NCBI GenBank assembly: GCA_964459465.1
Contig: CAYWLR010000002.1
Span: 62,001-126,000 of the forward strand
DNA from: CALAMC01 sp964459465
Lineage (GTDB): Bacteria > Zixibacteria > MSB-5A5 > GN15 > PGXB01
Direction: 5' to 3'
Length of the DNA stretch: 64,000 nucleotides
The notes beneath the pieces were generated by a model that was not told where the DNA came from, made no database searches, and saw only the letters and a program-made list of their open reading frames with translations. Both the position numbers and the translations under genes were made by a program. Positions 18,101 through 28,140 of the stretch are shown here, one piece after another (positions within the stretch are counted from its first letter, which is position 1; the number at the start of each line of letters is the position of its first letter).

Positions 18101-18844
18101 ATGAAGGCCATGGGCGCCGTCAATTTGCTGGCTCTCGATGAATTCAGAACGGCCCAGGAACGTCAGGAATTTTTAAGTGGGCAAATTGACGACCTGCTCA
18201 ACGCCAAGAACACTCTTCAGTCCACGATAACCAAGATTAACACGACCGCCAAACGGCTTTTCCTGGAAACATTCGCGCAGGTTCGCGAAAACTTCCAGAA
18301 GGTCTTCGAGGAGCTGTTCACCGGCGGGCAATCCGATATACGCCTGGTGAATGAAGAGGATCCACTGGAATCGGCAATCGAGATTATCGCCCGTCCGCGA
18401 GGCAAGAAGCTTTTATCCATAACCCAGATGTCCGGCGGCGAGCGGGCCCTGACGGCCATCTCGCTGCTGTTTGCCATTTACCTGGTAAAACCGTCACCGT
18501 TTTGCATTCTCGATGAAATTGATGCCCCGCTTGATGATGCCAATATTCATCGGTTCCTGAAATTGATCAAGACATTTTCCGACCAGACGCAGTTCATCAT
18601 AATCACGCACAATAAGATTACGATGGAGGCCTCGGACAATATGTACGGCATCACAATGGAGCAGCCGGGCATATCCAAAGTCGTTTCGGTGCGTTTTCAG
18701 GAGGAACCGCAAAACGGAGATTTGATCGACATGTCCATGGCCCATTCTGAATATCAGGAGGACGTCGATATCCCGGAACCGATCCGTCGGCGGATGGAGT
18801 CGCGGATCAATATAGATGAAGCCAGCAAAGTGGAATCGGAATAA
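15170..18844 (+). CDS. smc: Chromosome segregation ATPase SMC
   Basis: A 1,224-residue condensin subunit of normal length. It has a Walker A (GPNGCGKSN, residues 31-39), a long first coiled coil, a hinge domain (about 500-660) and a second coiled coil. The C-terminal ATPase half carries the MSGGERALTAI signature and the Walker B segment CILDEIDAPLDDAN. SMC dimers load near the replication origin with ScpA/ScpB, which are not in this window, and compact and separate daughter chromosomes. Translation starts at GTG 15170, preceded by CGGAGG. A short tail rich in acidic residues follows the head domain. ftsY lies nine bases downstream, a pairing seen in many bacteria. Confidence 0.97.
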   Translation: MYLKRLELLGFKSFPEKTVVKLTPGVTAVVGPNGCGKSNILDAIRWVLGEQRVSLLRGSKMEEIIFNGTRDMKPLGMAEITLVIQNNKGILPTEYGEVQITRRLFRSGESEYLLNKIPCRLKDITELLMDTGIGSHIYSMIQMDMIDAILSDRTDDRHFLFEEAAGISKYKSRKKAALRKLESTEQDLLRLQDIVSEVTTQVNSLRRQMKKAERYQELSTELRGWELYINRAAIDSLKNEQLGLQMRRNRLLDTRTKYDTEIDKLSSVQEEDRSRLIELDRRLTEVGNGIYEKSEAGHRIETEISLMQEKKENSKRLLEKNRLDLEAFAKRKGLLEEQIGELDEELRKLETLLENSGNEIDESEKSLAEVDEKVLAARKEHERLNRRLLELEGLLSAGKSDDTNMKAQDTELTSRLSEYTSAIESLNSRRADILNRQSVLAGNVKRLEESYNAYIGKKSELDAQIATCNAHIEDISDRSYNTSASVEAAEARRQLLSEMITHYEGYSGGAISVLEDTDRWPGIIGTVADNFQPREGFEKAIEAALGEIAGFIICNDRNTAHEAIEFLRRENKGKAGFIILDTAPGDGAVSRPDLSSDGFLGWADTFVDTENRLQSLTSLLLSRVAVATPENAASLAEQLPSYFAVVDTDGRLYRSRAVVSGGSTEGISLFGRKEKVEQQLHEIDRLKSELEELKKEKNQLTARLGSLQSERSEAVEQLESLTEELATANSQKAATEFEFQGCVNDIGRIENERRLAAEKLEALKTRQYSLNLNHDQLAREKTELIARLEQQQAIIADLEQRSEKAAEEVSRRQIGQVELKSKKEQLESQIRHIRELIYEIDRNTTIKSDENAAADFEINHSGENLVILEKQLKEIFDERSRLSESQMQLRGTHAELQEVLTAREKEIKAGRIQREESLRELHDLELRLTEIDSEMRNIIQKIAEEYDLDITAVEIALPNDTVPPEERRSHMLDLKEKMKAMGAVNLLALDEFRTAQERQEFLSGQIDDLLNAKNTLQSTITKINTTAKRLFLETFAQVRENFQKVFEELFTGGQSDIRLVNEEDPLESAIEIIARPRGKKLLSITQMSGGERALTAISLLFAIYLVKPSPFCILDEIDAPLDDANIHRFLKLIKTFSDQTQFIIITHNKITMEASDNMYGITMEQPGISKVVSVRFQEEPQNGDLIDMSMAHSEYQEDVDIPEPIRRRMESRINIDEASKVESE

Positions 18845-18852
18845 ATGCGGCC

Positions 18853-19770
18853 ATGCTTTCGAAACTTAAGAAACTTAAAGATTCGCTGACCAAAACCCGC
18901 GATAGCCTTTTCGGGAAGATCGCGGCCGTGGTTACCGGCCGTAAACTGGATGAAGAACTGCTCGACGAATTGGAAGAACTTCTGCTGAAGTCCGACATCG
19001 GATTACCCGCGACCGAAAGCATCATCGATAAACTTCGCGAAACGGCCACCCGGCGGAAAATTACTGATAGCCATGAAGTCATTGCGCTGTTACAATCGGA
19101 TATCGCCGAAATTCTTTCGCATAACCGGCAGGAAATTATCCCCAGCGGAAATTTACGCCCGATGGTCTGGTTGATAACGGGCGTCAATGGCAGCGGCAAG
19201 ACTACGACCGTCGGTAAGCTGGCCAATTATTTCCGTCAGGAAGGCAAAAAGGTTATGATCGCGGCCTGCGATACATTCCGTGCCGCCGCCGTCGAACAAC
19301 TGGAAATCTGGTCGCAGCGTTCGGGGGTCGATATGATACGCGCTCATACCGGGGCCGACCCGGCGTCTATCGCTTTTGATGCCGCCACCTCGGCGAAGGC
19401 GAAAAATCTGGACATCCTGCTGGTTGATACCGCCGGGCGTCTGCACACCAAATCCAATCTCATGGAAGAATTGAAAAAAATCCGCCGGGTCGCCGAAAAA
19501 GTGGTCGCACCGGAACAGATTAGATCGATACTGGTTATCGATGGCAATACGGGTCAAAATGCTTTATCGCAGGTCAAAGTATTTCGCGAAGCGGTCGGAT
19601 GCGACGGATTGATAATCTCCAAACTCGATGGCACCGCGAAGGGCGGCGTCATAGTGGCCATCGCCAAGGAACTGGCTGTCCCGGTGGAATTCGTGGGCAT
19701 CGGCGAGGGCATCGACGATTTACAGAAATTCGATGCCCCGGCCTATGCGGAGGCGTTGTTCAATGCTTGA
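18853..19770 (+). CDS. ftsY: Signal recognition particle receptor FtsY
   Basis: A 305-residue SRP-GTPase that docks ribosome-SRP complexes at the inner membrane for co-translational insertion. It has a short, basic N-terminal region with no long acidic A domain, an NG domain with the four-helix N part, the P-loop GVNGSGKTTT (110-119), DTFRAAAVEQL, the G3 motif DTAGRLHTKSNLM and the G4 motif SKLDGTAKGG (Ser in place of the usual Thr). The end GIGEGIDDLQKFD is typical. The Shine-Dalgarno sequence is weak. Its stop overlaps the start of yjbQ by eight bases. Confidence 0.96.
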   Translation: MLSKLKKLKDSLTKTRDSLFGKIAAVVTGRKLDEELLDELEELLLKSDIGLPATESIIDKLRETATRRKITDSHEVIALLQSDIAEILSHNRQEIIPSGNLRPMVWLITGVNGSGKTTTVGKLANYFRQEGKKVMIAACDTFRAAAVEQLEIWSQRSGVDMIRAHTGADPASIAFDAATSAKAKNLDILLVDTAGRLHTKSNLMEELKKIRRVAEKVVAPEQIRSILVIDGNTGQNALSQVKVFREAVGCDGLIISKLDGTAKGGVIVAIAKELAVPVEFVGIGEGIDDLQKFDAPAYAEALFNA

Positions 19771-20161
19771 AACGGTTGCCGTCAGGACGTCTGCACGGGA
19801 AGAATTTATCGATATAACGTCACTGGTGCGAAGTTTCATCGATAATAATTCACTTAAAGACGGTCTCATCACGGTGTATGTTCCCCATACGACGGCAGGT
19901 GTCACGGTCAATGAAAACGCCGACCCCGACGTAACCCGCGATATCCTCGATAAATTGCATCGTGAAATTCCGCAGCGTGAAGGTTATCATCACGCCGAAG
20001 GCAATTCCGACGCGCATATCAAGGCTTCGCTTATGGGCTCTTCGGTGCAGATAATCGTCAGCGCCGGAAAGCCTCTGCTCGGCACCTGGCAGGCGGTCTA
20101 CTTTTGTGAATTTGACGGTCCTCGCCAGCGCAAGGTCATGTTGAAGGCCGTGTCAGGTTAA
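19763..20161 (+). CDS. YjbQ/UPF0047 family protein
   Basis: A 132-residue protein of the YjbQ (UPF0047) family, single-domain proteins with weak thiamine-phosphate synthase activity in E. coli and an uncertain main role. Motifs are ITVYVPHTTAGVTVNENADP near residue 40, HAEGNSDAHIKASLMGSS near 77 and GTWQAVYFCEFDGPR near the end, with the metal-binding His residues visible. The start is ATG 19763, inside the end of ftsY, with GCGGAGGCG just upstream; the longer reading from 19733 is an artefact of ftsY coding sequence. The stop overlaps the rlmH start (TAATG). Confidence 0.88.
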   Translation: MLETVAVRTSAREEFIDITSLVRSFIDNNSLKDGLITVYVPHTTAGVTVNENADPDVTRDILDKLHREIPQREGYHHAEGNSDAHIKASLMGSSVQIIVSAGKPLLGTWQAVYFCEFDGPRQRKVMLKAVSG

Positions 20162-20628
20162 TGTTTAAAATTCGCATCATAGCCGTCGGTAAGAACAAGG
20201 AAGACTGGGTCGAGCAATCGGTCGAGCATTATCTTGCCTGCCTGAAGACGTATTCCAGGCCGGAAATGATTTATACGGCCGAATGTAAAAAATCGAAGGC
20301 CATTTCGGGAATTGAGGTGATGAAGAAAGAAGCCAAATACATAACCGACAAGCTCAATCAGGGACATATCGTTGCTCTGCACGACCGCGGGCGCAAATTC
20401 GATTCGGAAACCTTCGCGGATTATCTGCGAAAACTGATGCAGCGCTGCGACGGGTGTGCTTTTATTATCGGTGGCGCGTACGGCCTGGATGAGGGCCTGA
20501 TAAAGCGCTGTGACGACCGTCTTTCTTTGTCTCCAATGACTATGTCACATCAGCTGGTTCGCCCGGTTTTGCTCGAGCAGTTGTACCGGGCCCTTTCAAT
20601 AATATCGGGCGGGAAATATCACAAATAA
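20161..20628 (+). CDS. rlmH: 23S rRNA (pseudouridine1915-N3)-methyltransferase
   Basis: A 155-residue SPOUT-class methyltransferase that acts on assembled 70S ribosomes at position 1915 of helix 69. The knot region is clear: HIVALHDRGRKFDSE, FIIGGAYGLDEGL, then LSLSPMTMSHQLVRPVLLEQLYRA with the conserved SAM-binding His and Gln. Length is normal. It is the last gene of the dtd-to-rlmH operon and is followed directly by a strong terminator. Confidence 0.95.
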   Translation: MFKIRIIAVGKNKEDWVEQSVEHYLACLKTYSRPEMIYTAECKKSKAISGIEVMKKEAKYITDKLNQGHIVALHDRGRKFDSETFADYLRKLMQRCDGCAFIIGGAYGLDEGLIKRCDDRLSLSPMTMSHQLVRPVLLEQLYRALSIISGGKYHK

Positions 20629-20657
20629 AAAACCGGCCGATTCACTCGGCCGGTTTT
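20629..20657. terminator. Bidirectional intrinsic terminator
   Basis: A perfect 12-base-pair stem (AAAACCGGCCGA / TCGGCCGGTTTT) with a five-base loop begins right after the rlmH stop. The A/T ends give U-tracts in both directions, so it can stop the (+) rlmH operon and the convergent (-) giant gene ending at 20693. Confidence 0.9.
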
Positions 20658-20692
20658 GGGATGATAGTGTAAGTCTGCAGGACTACCACTAA

Positions 20693-23600
20693 TTATTTCA
20701 GCATAATCATTTTCTTTGTTTGTTTCCGGTCGCCAAATTCGGCCCGGTAGAAGTACACTCCCGAAGCTACTGCCTGACCGGCGTCGTTTTCGCCGTTCCA
20801 TTCTACTGATACTACTCCCGCGGGAGACTCCCCTGCGAAGCATCGTACAACCTGTCCGGCGATATTTATTATCGTCAGTTTCCAGCAGCCTTGCGACGGC
20901 AGACCGAGATCTATCCGGGTTGCGGGATTGAATGGATTCGGGTAGTTCTGACACACCTCGAATTCATTCGGAACCAGCGGCCCGCCGAGACTGCTTTCGA
21001 TGGTAGCACCTTCATAAGTGGCCAATTCCACTTCTTTGAGATTCAGCGAACCGCTGCCCAAATACGGTATGCGCAAGACCCGGCTCTTGCCCGTCGCGAT
21101 CGTGACGTTACGTTCCATGCTGTAAACCAATACGCGAATTTCGGATGCTTTTATATCATATCGTATTTCCATGCCGGCCGGAACGTCAACCAGCTCGGGA
21201 ATCAAGGGGTTGACGTCGTCGTATTCGAAGACAAACAATCCCGCGCCAAGGTCATATTCGGAATCGAGATTAATCGCAAAGAAGCCGTCGGCGTTTTCCG
21301 TCGTGACGACCACATTCTTCTCACCGACTATCGGCTTCGCGAACGGCTGGGCGTCGCCAACGATAACGCGAATCAGATACACGAGGTCGGCCACTGATAA
21401 GGCTCGGCCGTCGGCATTGACATCCGAAGCCGCGATTTGACCGTCCACATTAACCGTAAAAGCGGCAAAACCGTAAATGAAGTAGTTCGTGAAAACCACG
21501 GCATCCGCAATTTCATAAGGTATCCCGTTCAGGTTGAGGTCTCCCCTTGCATCGATCTCATCGGGATGCTTGACACATATGCCGCCATCGTAGAATTCGA
21601 CGCACCGGATCGGCGTTATTTTATCTCCTCTTAAGCAGGAATCGGGGGCTCCGACACCGAATACCCGAGCGCTTTCCGGGAAATGGATTTCGTCAAATTC
21701 ATCCCATTTCAAGTAATTCGAGCTATTGTAAATCCGCAAATCCATGAAAAATTCATTGCCATCGCGGTCGGAAAATCCGTTATCGCCGCAGTCATACCAG
21801 AAAAATGATATCGGCAGGAATTGTCCACCGACGTTTTGATCAGATGTAATTTGCATAATAACCGTGGCCAGAATGCCGTCGACCATAAAATCATCATCGC
21901 CGGGATGGTAGGGTCCATTGTTGACATCGGCGATACCTACCAGTCGCAACATTCCTTCGGGACATCCAACGCACGGACCACCGGCACCGACCGAATAGGT
22001 AAAATATTCCCACCCGGTGATGCCCGTACCTTTCGAGGCTCCGGCAAAGGTCATAACCGAATTGTCATAGCTTAACAGCAAATCAAAACCGCCAATATCC
22101 TCATTGGTCTGTGCCTTAACATAGACCGGAACCCGTGAACCTACCACATAGCAGGAGTCGGTTTCAATCGATGTCACGACACAGATCGAACACTGCGCCG
22201 AGGGGTAAAGAACCACGTCGAACATCTTTTCCACCGAGCGACAACCGTCATCGGCACGGAAACAGAATGTATAAGTCGTATCGAAAGTTATGGGTTCAAA
22301 ACATACCCTGCCACTGTCGGGGCGTATCAGTTCCAAAGCCCCCAAGCCGCAGGTTTGCGTAATGGTGATATCGTCGTCTTCGAAATCCGTGGCAAAGATG
22401 CCATCGACGCAAATCGTCCCCTCATCGTCTTCACACCATGGAATCAGTACCTTTTGCGGAACCGTTAACTCCGGAGCCTGGTTATCGGTTACATTGACAG
22501 TAAACTGGCAGGTATCCGCTCCGCAGGTGTTGGTGGCAATGATTTTTACGACAAAACTGCCTTCCTGTGTAATGGGAATGCATACCTGACCCCCGCTGTA
22601 CGTTCCCTGCGGAAGAACCGTAAATGTAACGCCCGAACCGGTTGCGCTCACCGGCAAGCATATTTCATGTTCGTCTTCAAGACACAGCAAGGTGTCGATA
22701 TCACCCGGACAAGTCAGCACCGGAATCGTGTTAATCTGCACATTCACCTGAATATTACAGGTATCGGCGCCGCACGGGGCCGTGGCGATGACGCGGAAGT
22801 TATAGGTCCCGCTTGTGGTCGCCTTAAAGGCCAGCGTCCGATTTGTGGCGTTGTATACCGCCGCGGGCGTAATCGTCACCTGCGCCGTTGTCGGATTTAT
22901 AACCAGAGGCACATAGACCGAATCCGGACCACATAAATTCACCGATATCGGTAATGACGGACAGACAATTTCGGCATAATCGTCAAAAATGACGCTGACT
23001 ACAATATCGCAGGTATCCGAAGCGCAGGTTCCGGCCGCGATGGCCCGGATATTGTATTGCCCCGCATGTGTCGCTGGGAAGCAGATTTGCCCGTTGGAAT
23101 AAGTACCCATTGAAACCGAAATAACAGCCGTGGCCGGGCTGAATGAAAACGGAATACAGACATCGGCCGGCTCACACAGATGTACCACATAGGGCTGCGT
23201 CGGGCAATCGATGCGGGCGGAATCGCCCGTCGTTATCGTGAAGCACACTGTATCAACGGCACTCAAGCCACAGGCATCGATGGCTTTGATTTCAAGGCAA
23301 TGCTTTCCAACAGCAGATGGAGTAAAACAGATTTCTCCATTTTCCGAATTATAATATCCGGTCGGAGTGACCAAAACATTCGTGATGTTGTTGTCAGTAT
23401 CGGTTAAAGTCACGGGCTGACAGATTTCTTCGAAAACACACTGGAAGTATGAACCGTCCTGACCGGCGTTCACAACTGGTGCCGAATTGAAGGCAATGTC
23501 CACCGCGAAGGTGCACTCATCGGTTCCACACTCCGTCTCGGCGGTTATTGTAATTTCATAATGACCGGCCGAATCGGCATTGAAGCAAACCATGCCGTCA

Positions 23601-25153
23601 GCATAAGTGCCGATCGGCACGACCGCTACGATGGCCTCGGGCGGAAGCACCCCTATCGGGCGACACACCTGCGAAGGTTCGCAGAAGAATACGGCGGTAT
23701 CGGCCGGACAGGTTAATTGGGCCGCGTTGCCCAAATCGACATTAATATCAATAAAGCAGGTATCGCTGCCGCAGACGGCGTCGGCGATAACCCGCACCGT
23801 GTATATTCTTTCTTCCGAAACATCCAGACACAACTGGCCGTCGGCATAGGTCCCCTGCGAAACAGTGACTGCGGCTTCCACCGGAGTTATTTCGAGCGGG
23901 ACACAAACTTGTTGCGGTTCGCATATAAAGAAATCTATCGGTTCAGTCGGACAGACGATCGACGCACTCGGTCCGGTCGTAACCGTCACAGTCGTCTTCG
24001 ACGATGCGGTTAAGCCGCAAGCATCAACGGCCGTCACGGTAATAATGTAGCGGCCGGCACTATCGGGTGCAAAACAAACCAGTCCCGTTTGGGAATTGTA
24101 GGCACCAAAATCCGATGAAATCGATATCAGGTTGCCGTCGATATCCGAAGCCGACACGGCAAAACAGATTTCCTCGAAATCACATTGAAATTCCGTGAAA
24201 TCAGCGGCCGACTGAATTTGCGGTGCTGAATTCTGTTTCACGATAATTTTGGTCGAATCTGTATCACTCGCGCCGCATATATCCGTCACGGTCGTTATGA
24301 CAAAATACGTACCGGCCGTGGCAGGAGTGAAGCAGACGAATCCGTCGCTGTAAACCCCACCATGATTGACGGTGATATTGTCAATATTATCATCAATATC
24401 GGCGACATTTACCGCAAAGCATATTTCCTGCGGCTCGCATATCAATACTGTGCTGTCGGGGGCAGACACCACAACCGGTGGAGTATTCTTGACGATGGTA
24501 ATACCGACGATGTCGCTGGCCACCTCGCCGCAGTTATCGTAAGCCGTAATTGTAATATTGAATAATCCGTCACGATTGGGCGTGAAGCAGACCATTCCCG
24601 TCTGGGGATTGTATGTGCCGCCCGATGATACAGTCACACTTGTAATGGCATTAAAATCGTCGGTTATGGAAACCGGGAAGCACACCTGCTCAAAGTTGCA
24701 CTGGAATACGCTGAAATCCGCGCCCGCGTCCACCACAGGCGGCTCGTTCATGAGCACCGTCACGACCGTAGTATCATCATCATACAACCCGCATTCATCG
24801 ATAGCTCGCGTGATAATCGGGTAAACGCCTGACTCGGTCGGCGTAAAACAAACACGTCCAGTGATGGAATTATAGGTGGCGCCGGCCGAAACCACAACCG
24901 TATCGCCGTTGCCATCGAAATCAAGCACGCCCACCGGAATGCAGATTTCTTGCGGCAGACAGAGCCGGACCGTCGTGTCCGGCGCGCTTATAACCAGCGG
25001 GGCGCGATTCAAGAATACATAGGAGTAAAACATACAGCTGTCGATACTGCACTCGCCCTCAACTACTACTTTCAAGTCCTTTTTCACGGTGCAATTAGTA
25101 TAAAAACATACCGAACCTGTTTCATAATCGAACCAGGCCGAAGACGGCCACAC
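20693..25153 (-). CDS. C-terminal part of giant Cys-rich repeat surface protein (cohesin-like, dockerin-like, type IX sorting)
   Basis: The open frame runs from 25225 down to 20693; the GTG at 25153 is only the first start-like codon, lies inside a repeat and has no Shine-Dalgarno sequence. There is no signal peptide. The frame continues that of the upstream gene across a single TAA. It holds about 12 further repeats of roughly 90 residues, each with a C-x-P/F-x-x-x-C core (for example FQCDFEEICFAVSASD). A cohesin-like domain follows near residues 1010-1190, a dockerin-like pair near 1205-1270 (GDLNLNG; SDVNADG), and a C-terminal FlgD-like sorting domain with CQNYPNPFNPATRID and ASGVYFYR. The expected location is the cell surface after type IX-like export, but only if joined to the N-terminal half. 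Confidence 0.75.
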   Translation of the reverse strand: MWPSSAWFDYETGSVCFYTNCTVKKDLKVVVEGECSIDSCMFYSYVFLNRAPLVISAPDTTVRLCLPQEICIPVGVLDFDGNGDTVVVSAGATYNSITGRVCFTPTESGVYPIITRAIDECGLYDDDTTVVTVLMNEPPVVDAGADFSVFQCNFEQVCFPVSITDDFNAITSVTVSSGGTYNPQTGMVCFTPNRDGLFNITITAYDNCGEVASDIVGITIVKNTPPVVVSAPDSTVLICEPQEICFAVNVADIDDNIDNITVNHGGVYSDGFVCFTPATAGTYFVITTVTDICGASDTDSTKIIVKQNSAPQIQSAADFTEFQCDFEEICFAVSASDIDGNLISISSDFGAYNSQTGLVCFAPDSAGRYIITVTAVDACGLTASSKTTVTVTTGPSASIVCPTEPIDFFICEPQQVCVPLEITPVEAAVTVSQGTYADGQLCLDVSEERIYTVRVIADAVCGSDTCFIDINVDLGNAAQLTCPADTAVFFCEPSQVCRPIGVLPPEAIVAVVPIGTYADGMVCFNADSAGHYEITITAETECGTDECTFAVDIAFNSAPVVNAGQDGSYFQCVFEEICQPVTLTDTDNNITNVLVTPTGYYNSENGEICFTPSAVGKHCLEIKAIDACGLSAVDTVCFTITTGDSARIDCPTQPYVVHLCEPADVCIPFSFSPATAVISVSMGTYSNGQICFPATHAGQYNIRAIAAGTCASDTCDIVVSVIFDDYAEIVCPSLPISVNLCGPDSVYVPLVINPTTAQVTITPAAVYNATNRTLAFKATTSGTYNFRVIATAPCGADTCNIQVNVQINTIPVLTCPGDIDTLLCLEDEHEICLPVSATGSGVTFTVLPQGTYSGGQVCIPITQEGSFVVKIIATNTCGADTCQFTVNVTDNQAPELTVPQKVLIPWCEDDEGTICVDGIFATDFEDDDITITQTCGLGALELIRPDSGRVCFEPITFDTTYTFCFRADDGCRSVEKMFDVVLYPSAQCSICVVTSIETDSCYVVGSRVPVYVKAQTNEDIGGFDLLLSYDNSVMTFAGASKGTGITGWEYFTYSVGAGGPCVGCPEGMLRLVGIADVNNGPYHPGDDDFMVDGILATVIMQITSDQNVGGQFLPISFFWYDCGDNGFSDRDGNEFFMDLRIYNSSNYLKWDEFDEIHFPESARVFGVGAPDSCLRGDKITPIRCVEFYDGGICVKHPDEIDARGDLNLNGIPYEIADAVVFTNYFIYGFAAFTVNVDGQIAASDVNADGRALSVADLVYLIRVIVGDAQPFAKPIVGEKNVVVTTENADGFFAINLDSEYDLGAGLFVFEYDDVNPLIPELVDVPAGMEIRYDIKASEIRVLVYSMERNVTIATGKSRVLRIPYLGSGSLNLKEVELATYEGATIESSLGGPLVPNEFEVCQNYPNPFNPATRIDLGLPSQGCWKLTIINIAGQVVRCFAGESPAGVVSVEWNGENDAGQAVASGVYFYRAEFGDRKQTKKMIMLK

Positions 25154-28140
25154 CGTAACTGTGGCGCCGGTCGGAATCCCCCCGATCGGATAGCAGAAGG
25201 TATCCGGGACGCAGGTAAATACATATTAGTTGGAGGGACAGTCCAGATTCCTGATTTCGCTGACGTCAACCACGATGACCGTCATGGCCGTCGCCTGTTC
25301 CCCACATTCATCGGTTACCGTGATGGATATTTCGTATGTACCGGAACCCGGCGGCGAGAAGCAAATCTCGCCATTATTGTATATACCGGCGGATGGTTCA
25401 ATGGAAACTATATTATTATCCGCATCGGACATTTCCACCGGAATACAAATCTCACTGACGGTACAGGCAATGATCGATGTATCCGTGGGAGCACTGACCA
25501 AAGGTGGTGAATTTAAACTTATGTTATAGCATACTTCGGCGGTATCGGATCCGCACCAATCGGCAGCTTCGATCACAAAGCAATATTCGCCAGCTTCCGG
25601 AGCGGCGAAAGTCAACAGCCCCGAAACCGGGTCCAGTGTCCCGATACCGGACAGAAGATTATAAGTAATGTCGTCGTTATCCGCATCTGTGGCCGAAATC
25701 GTTGCCGTATGCTCCTGTCCAGGCAAACAATCAAAAAACGATTTGCCGGTTGCCGTAATTTCCGGGACGGTATTTAGAGTAACGGTTACCGCAAATGAAC
25801 AGGAAGCTTCGCCGCAGTCGGTTGCGACAACGACGCCGAATTCGTACACACCGGAATTTTCGGCCATAAAGCATATCTGTCCATTTTCATAATATCCGAA
25901 TGGGGTTATTGTGACATTCGCCCCGACCGGCTCGACCGTCAGCGGAAGACAAACCGGCTCCGGTTCACAGAGAGTAACAGCCTGGTTGTCGGGACAAACG
26001 ACACTCGGAGCTGTGCCGACGTCCACCACAAAAGTCAGCTGACACTCGGCCGTACCACAATCGGACTGGGCCGTCACATCGATCACATATGTGCCCGATT
26101 CGGCGACATCAAAACATATCTGGCCATTACTGTATTCGGCTCCCATCACAGTCACTACGGCATTGGACGGAAAGATCGTCAAGTCATAACAAATCGTTCC
26201 GGCCCCGCAGAAATTACGATAAATATTTCCTTCGGGACAATCAATCCAGGCGGCATCTCCGGTTGCCACGGTTATAACGACCCGGTCGGAGGCTGTTTCA
26301 TAGCACGAGTCAGTAACAACCAGATCAAAAGCATATTCACCATCATGAGTCGGCGTGAAACAAACCGTGCCGGCACTGGGGTCGTATATTCCGGCGCTGA
26401 CCGAGGCAATTTTTATATTATTGTCAGGGTCATCAAACCCGACTTCAAAACATATTTGTTCGTACTGACACAAAAATACCGAATAATCATCGGGGGCCGC
26501 GACCGTCGGCGGCCGATTGAGTGTAACCGTAATGGCGGTCGTGTCTTCATCCGACATACCGCATGCATCCGTCGCCCGGATTATAATCTGATACAGACCG
26601 GCTTCGGAGGCCATAAAGCATAAATAGCCGTTGCCGTATGAACCCGGACCGATGATTTCGATATTGACGATATCATTATCCAGATCGGTAATTGAAACGG
26701 GAAAACAAATCTGGGCCGGGTCACACAGGAAGACGGAACTATCGGCGATGGAAATTACTGCCGGAGCATTTCCGAGGTCAACCGAGACGACGATTTCGTC
26801 AGAAGCCGTGACTTCACACTCATCGATAACAGAAAGCGATACAGCATAATTTCCGGAAACCGTCGGCGTGAAACAGATCGTTCCGGACTGCTCGTTGTAA
26901 TAGGCGCCTTGCGGCAAAATTTGCACGATGGAGGAATTGCCGTCTATATCGCCAAAAATCACCGGGACACAGATTTCCTCGGGAAAACACTGCGAAACGC
27001 TGAAGTCTTCTTCAAAAGATACGAAAGGTGCGGTGTTCATGGTGACATCTACCGTGAATTCGCAGGTATCCACACCGCAGCTGTTTTCGGCAATAAATTT
27101 TATCAGAATCGATTCAGTTTTATCGGCATCAAAACAGACGGCATCGTTGATATCATCGAATGTGACGTCTTCAGGCGTCAGCGTAATGGTCGCGTTCGAG
27201 GGAACATCGCCGATCGGGATACAAACGGTCTGCGGCTCGCACAAAAATAGCGACGTATCATCGGGACAGGTTAAAAACAGCCCTTGGGCCTGAATGACGG
27301 TTATAATGACCGTATCCCGCGGTCCCGGCGGCCAAGCGTTTTTATCATCGGCAAAGGCCCCCCGACAAGAGTCGGCAACTTCATAGACAAAAATATAGTC
27401 GGCCGAATCGACCGGTTCAGGATAAAAACAGGTTTGCCCGGTGAAGTTATCAAAACGTGTAAATGTGCCCGGCCCCTGGATTTGCTTTATAACCAGACTG
27501 TCGTTTTCCGGGTCAAAGGCCGTCACCGTAAAACAAATCTCCTCGCCTTCACAAATATAAAATTTCTCGGTATAGCCGTTGATATGCGGCGGATCGTTAT
27601 CCTGCACCGTCAGGCATATATCGGCGGTGTCGGCGGTGCATTCATCTGCAACCTCAATTTTGAAACAAAAAGTCCCCGGATTCTGAACATAAAAAGCCAA
27701 AGCTTTGCGTTGGTAATCATACCAGGCACTTCCCTGCAGCACGTTTATCGTTAGTTGATCGCTGTCGGGATCGTAGATTTCCAGAGGAAACAGCACGATT
27801 GTACCGGTCCAGCATTTGTAAAAGGTCGCGTCACCGGACAGAATCTGGGGCGTCACATTTTCGAAAACAACATAGGTTTTGGTAATCTCGGCGAAATCGC
27901 CGTCGGTCGAAATGGCTTTGAAAACAACGTCAAAGCTTCCGGTTGTTTCCGGAGTGAATTCGAAATAACCATAAGCAGGCGAAATTGATGGGGTCGAAAT
28001 GAAGGTCCCCGGCCCCGATTCTTTGGTAATGGTAATGGTTTGGACCGGGTCAGCATCGGTAACGCGGACAGTATCATGAATGGTTTCTCCGGGGCAAATA
28101 TAAAACGTATCCGGCGATACGAATGGGTCAAAAACAGGAC
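22200..28140 (-). repeat. Tandem Cys-rich Ig/cadherin-like protein repeats (about 23 units)
   Basis: Reading the minus strand, about 23 degenerate units of 85-95 residues follow one another. Each begins with a C-E-P/Q-x-x-I/V-C-x-P core, continues with a D-x-D-x-x-I turn in many units, then a G-x-Y...G-x-x-C-F segment and a D-x-C-G segment, suggesting one or two disulfides per beta-sandwich. Two alternating subtypes can be seen, one with DIDGN-type turns and one with CPTEP/CPADT linkers. The repeats are diverged at DNA level. Confidence 0.8.
25226..25228 (-). other. In-frame TAA interrupting the giant surface-protein gene
   Basis: On the minus strand the codons read GAC TGT CCC TCC AAC TAA TAT GTA TTT ACC TGC. 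Before the TAA the protein reads LDCPSN and after it YVFTCVPDTFCYPIG, exactly the CP-linker and C-x-P-x-x-x-C core found in the other repeats. No frame change occurs, so one codon alone breaks an otherwise continuous frame of about 2,500 codons. Confidence 0.9.

Noticed and set aside
24950..25510. Long plus-strand open frames opposite the giant repeat gene
   Set aside because: They are antisense shadows produced by the codon bias of the repeats; they lack ribosome binding sites and protein-like composition, as do similar frames at 20891-21397 and 27284-27754.
22200..28140. Repeat array as a possible CRISPR or satellite
   Set aside because: The repeats are conserved as protein and diverged as DNA, with units near 270 bases and no spacer structure.
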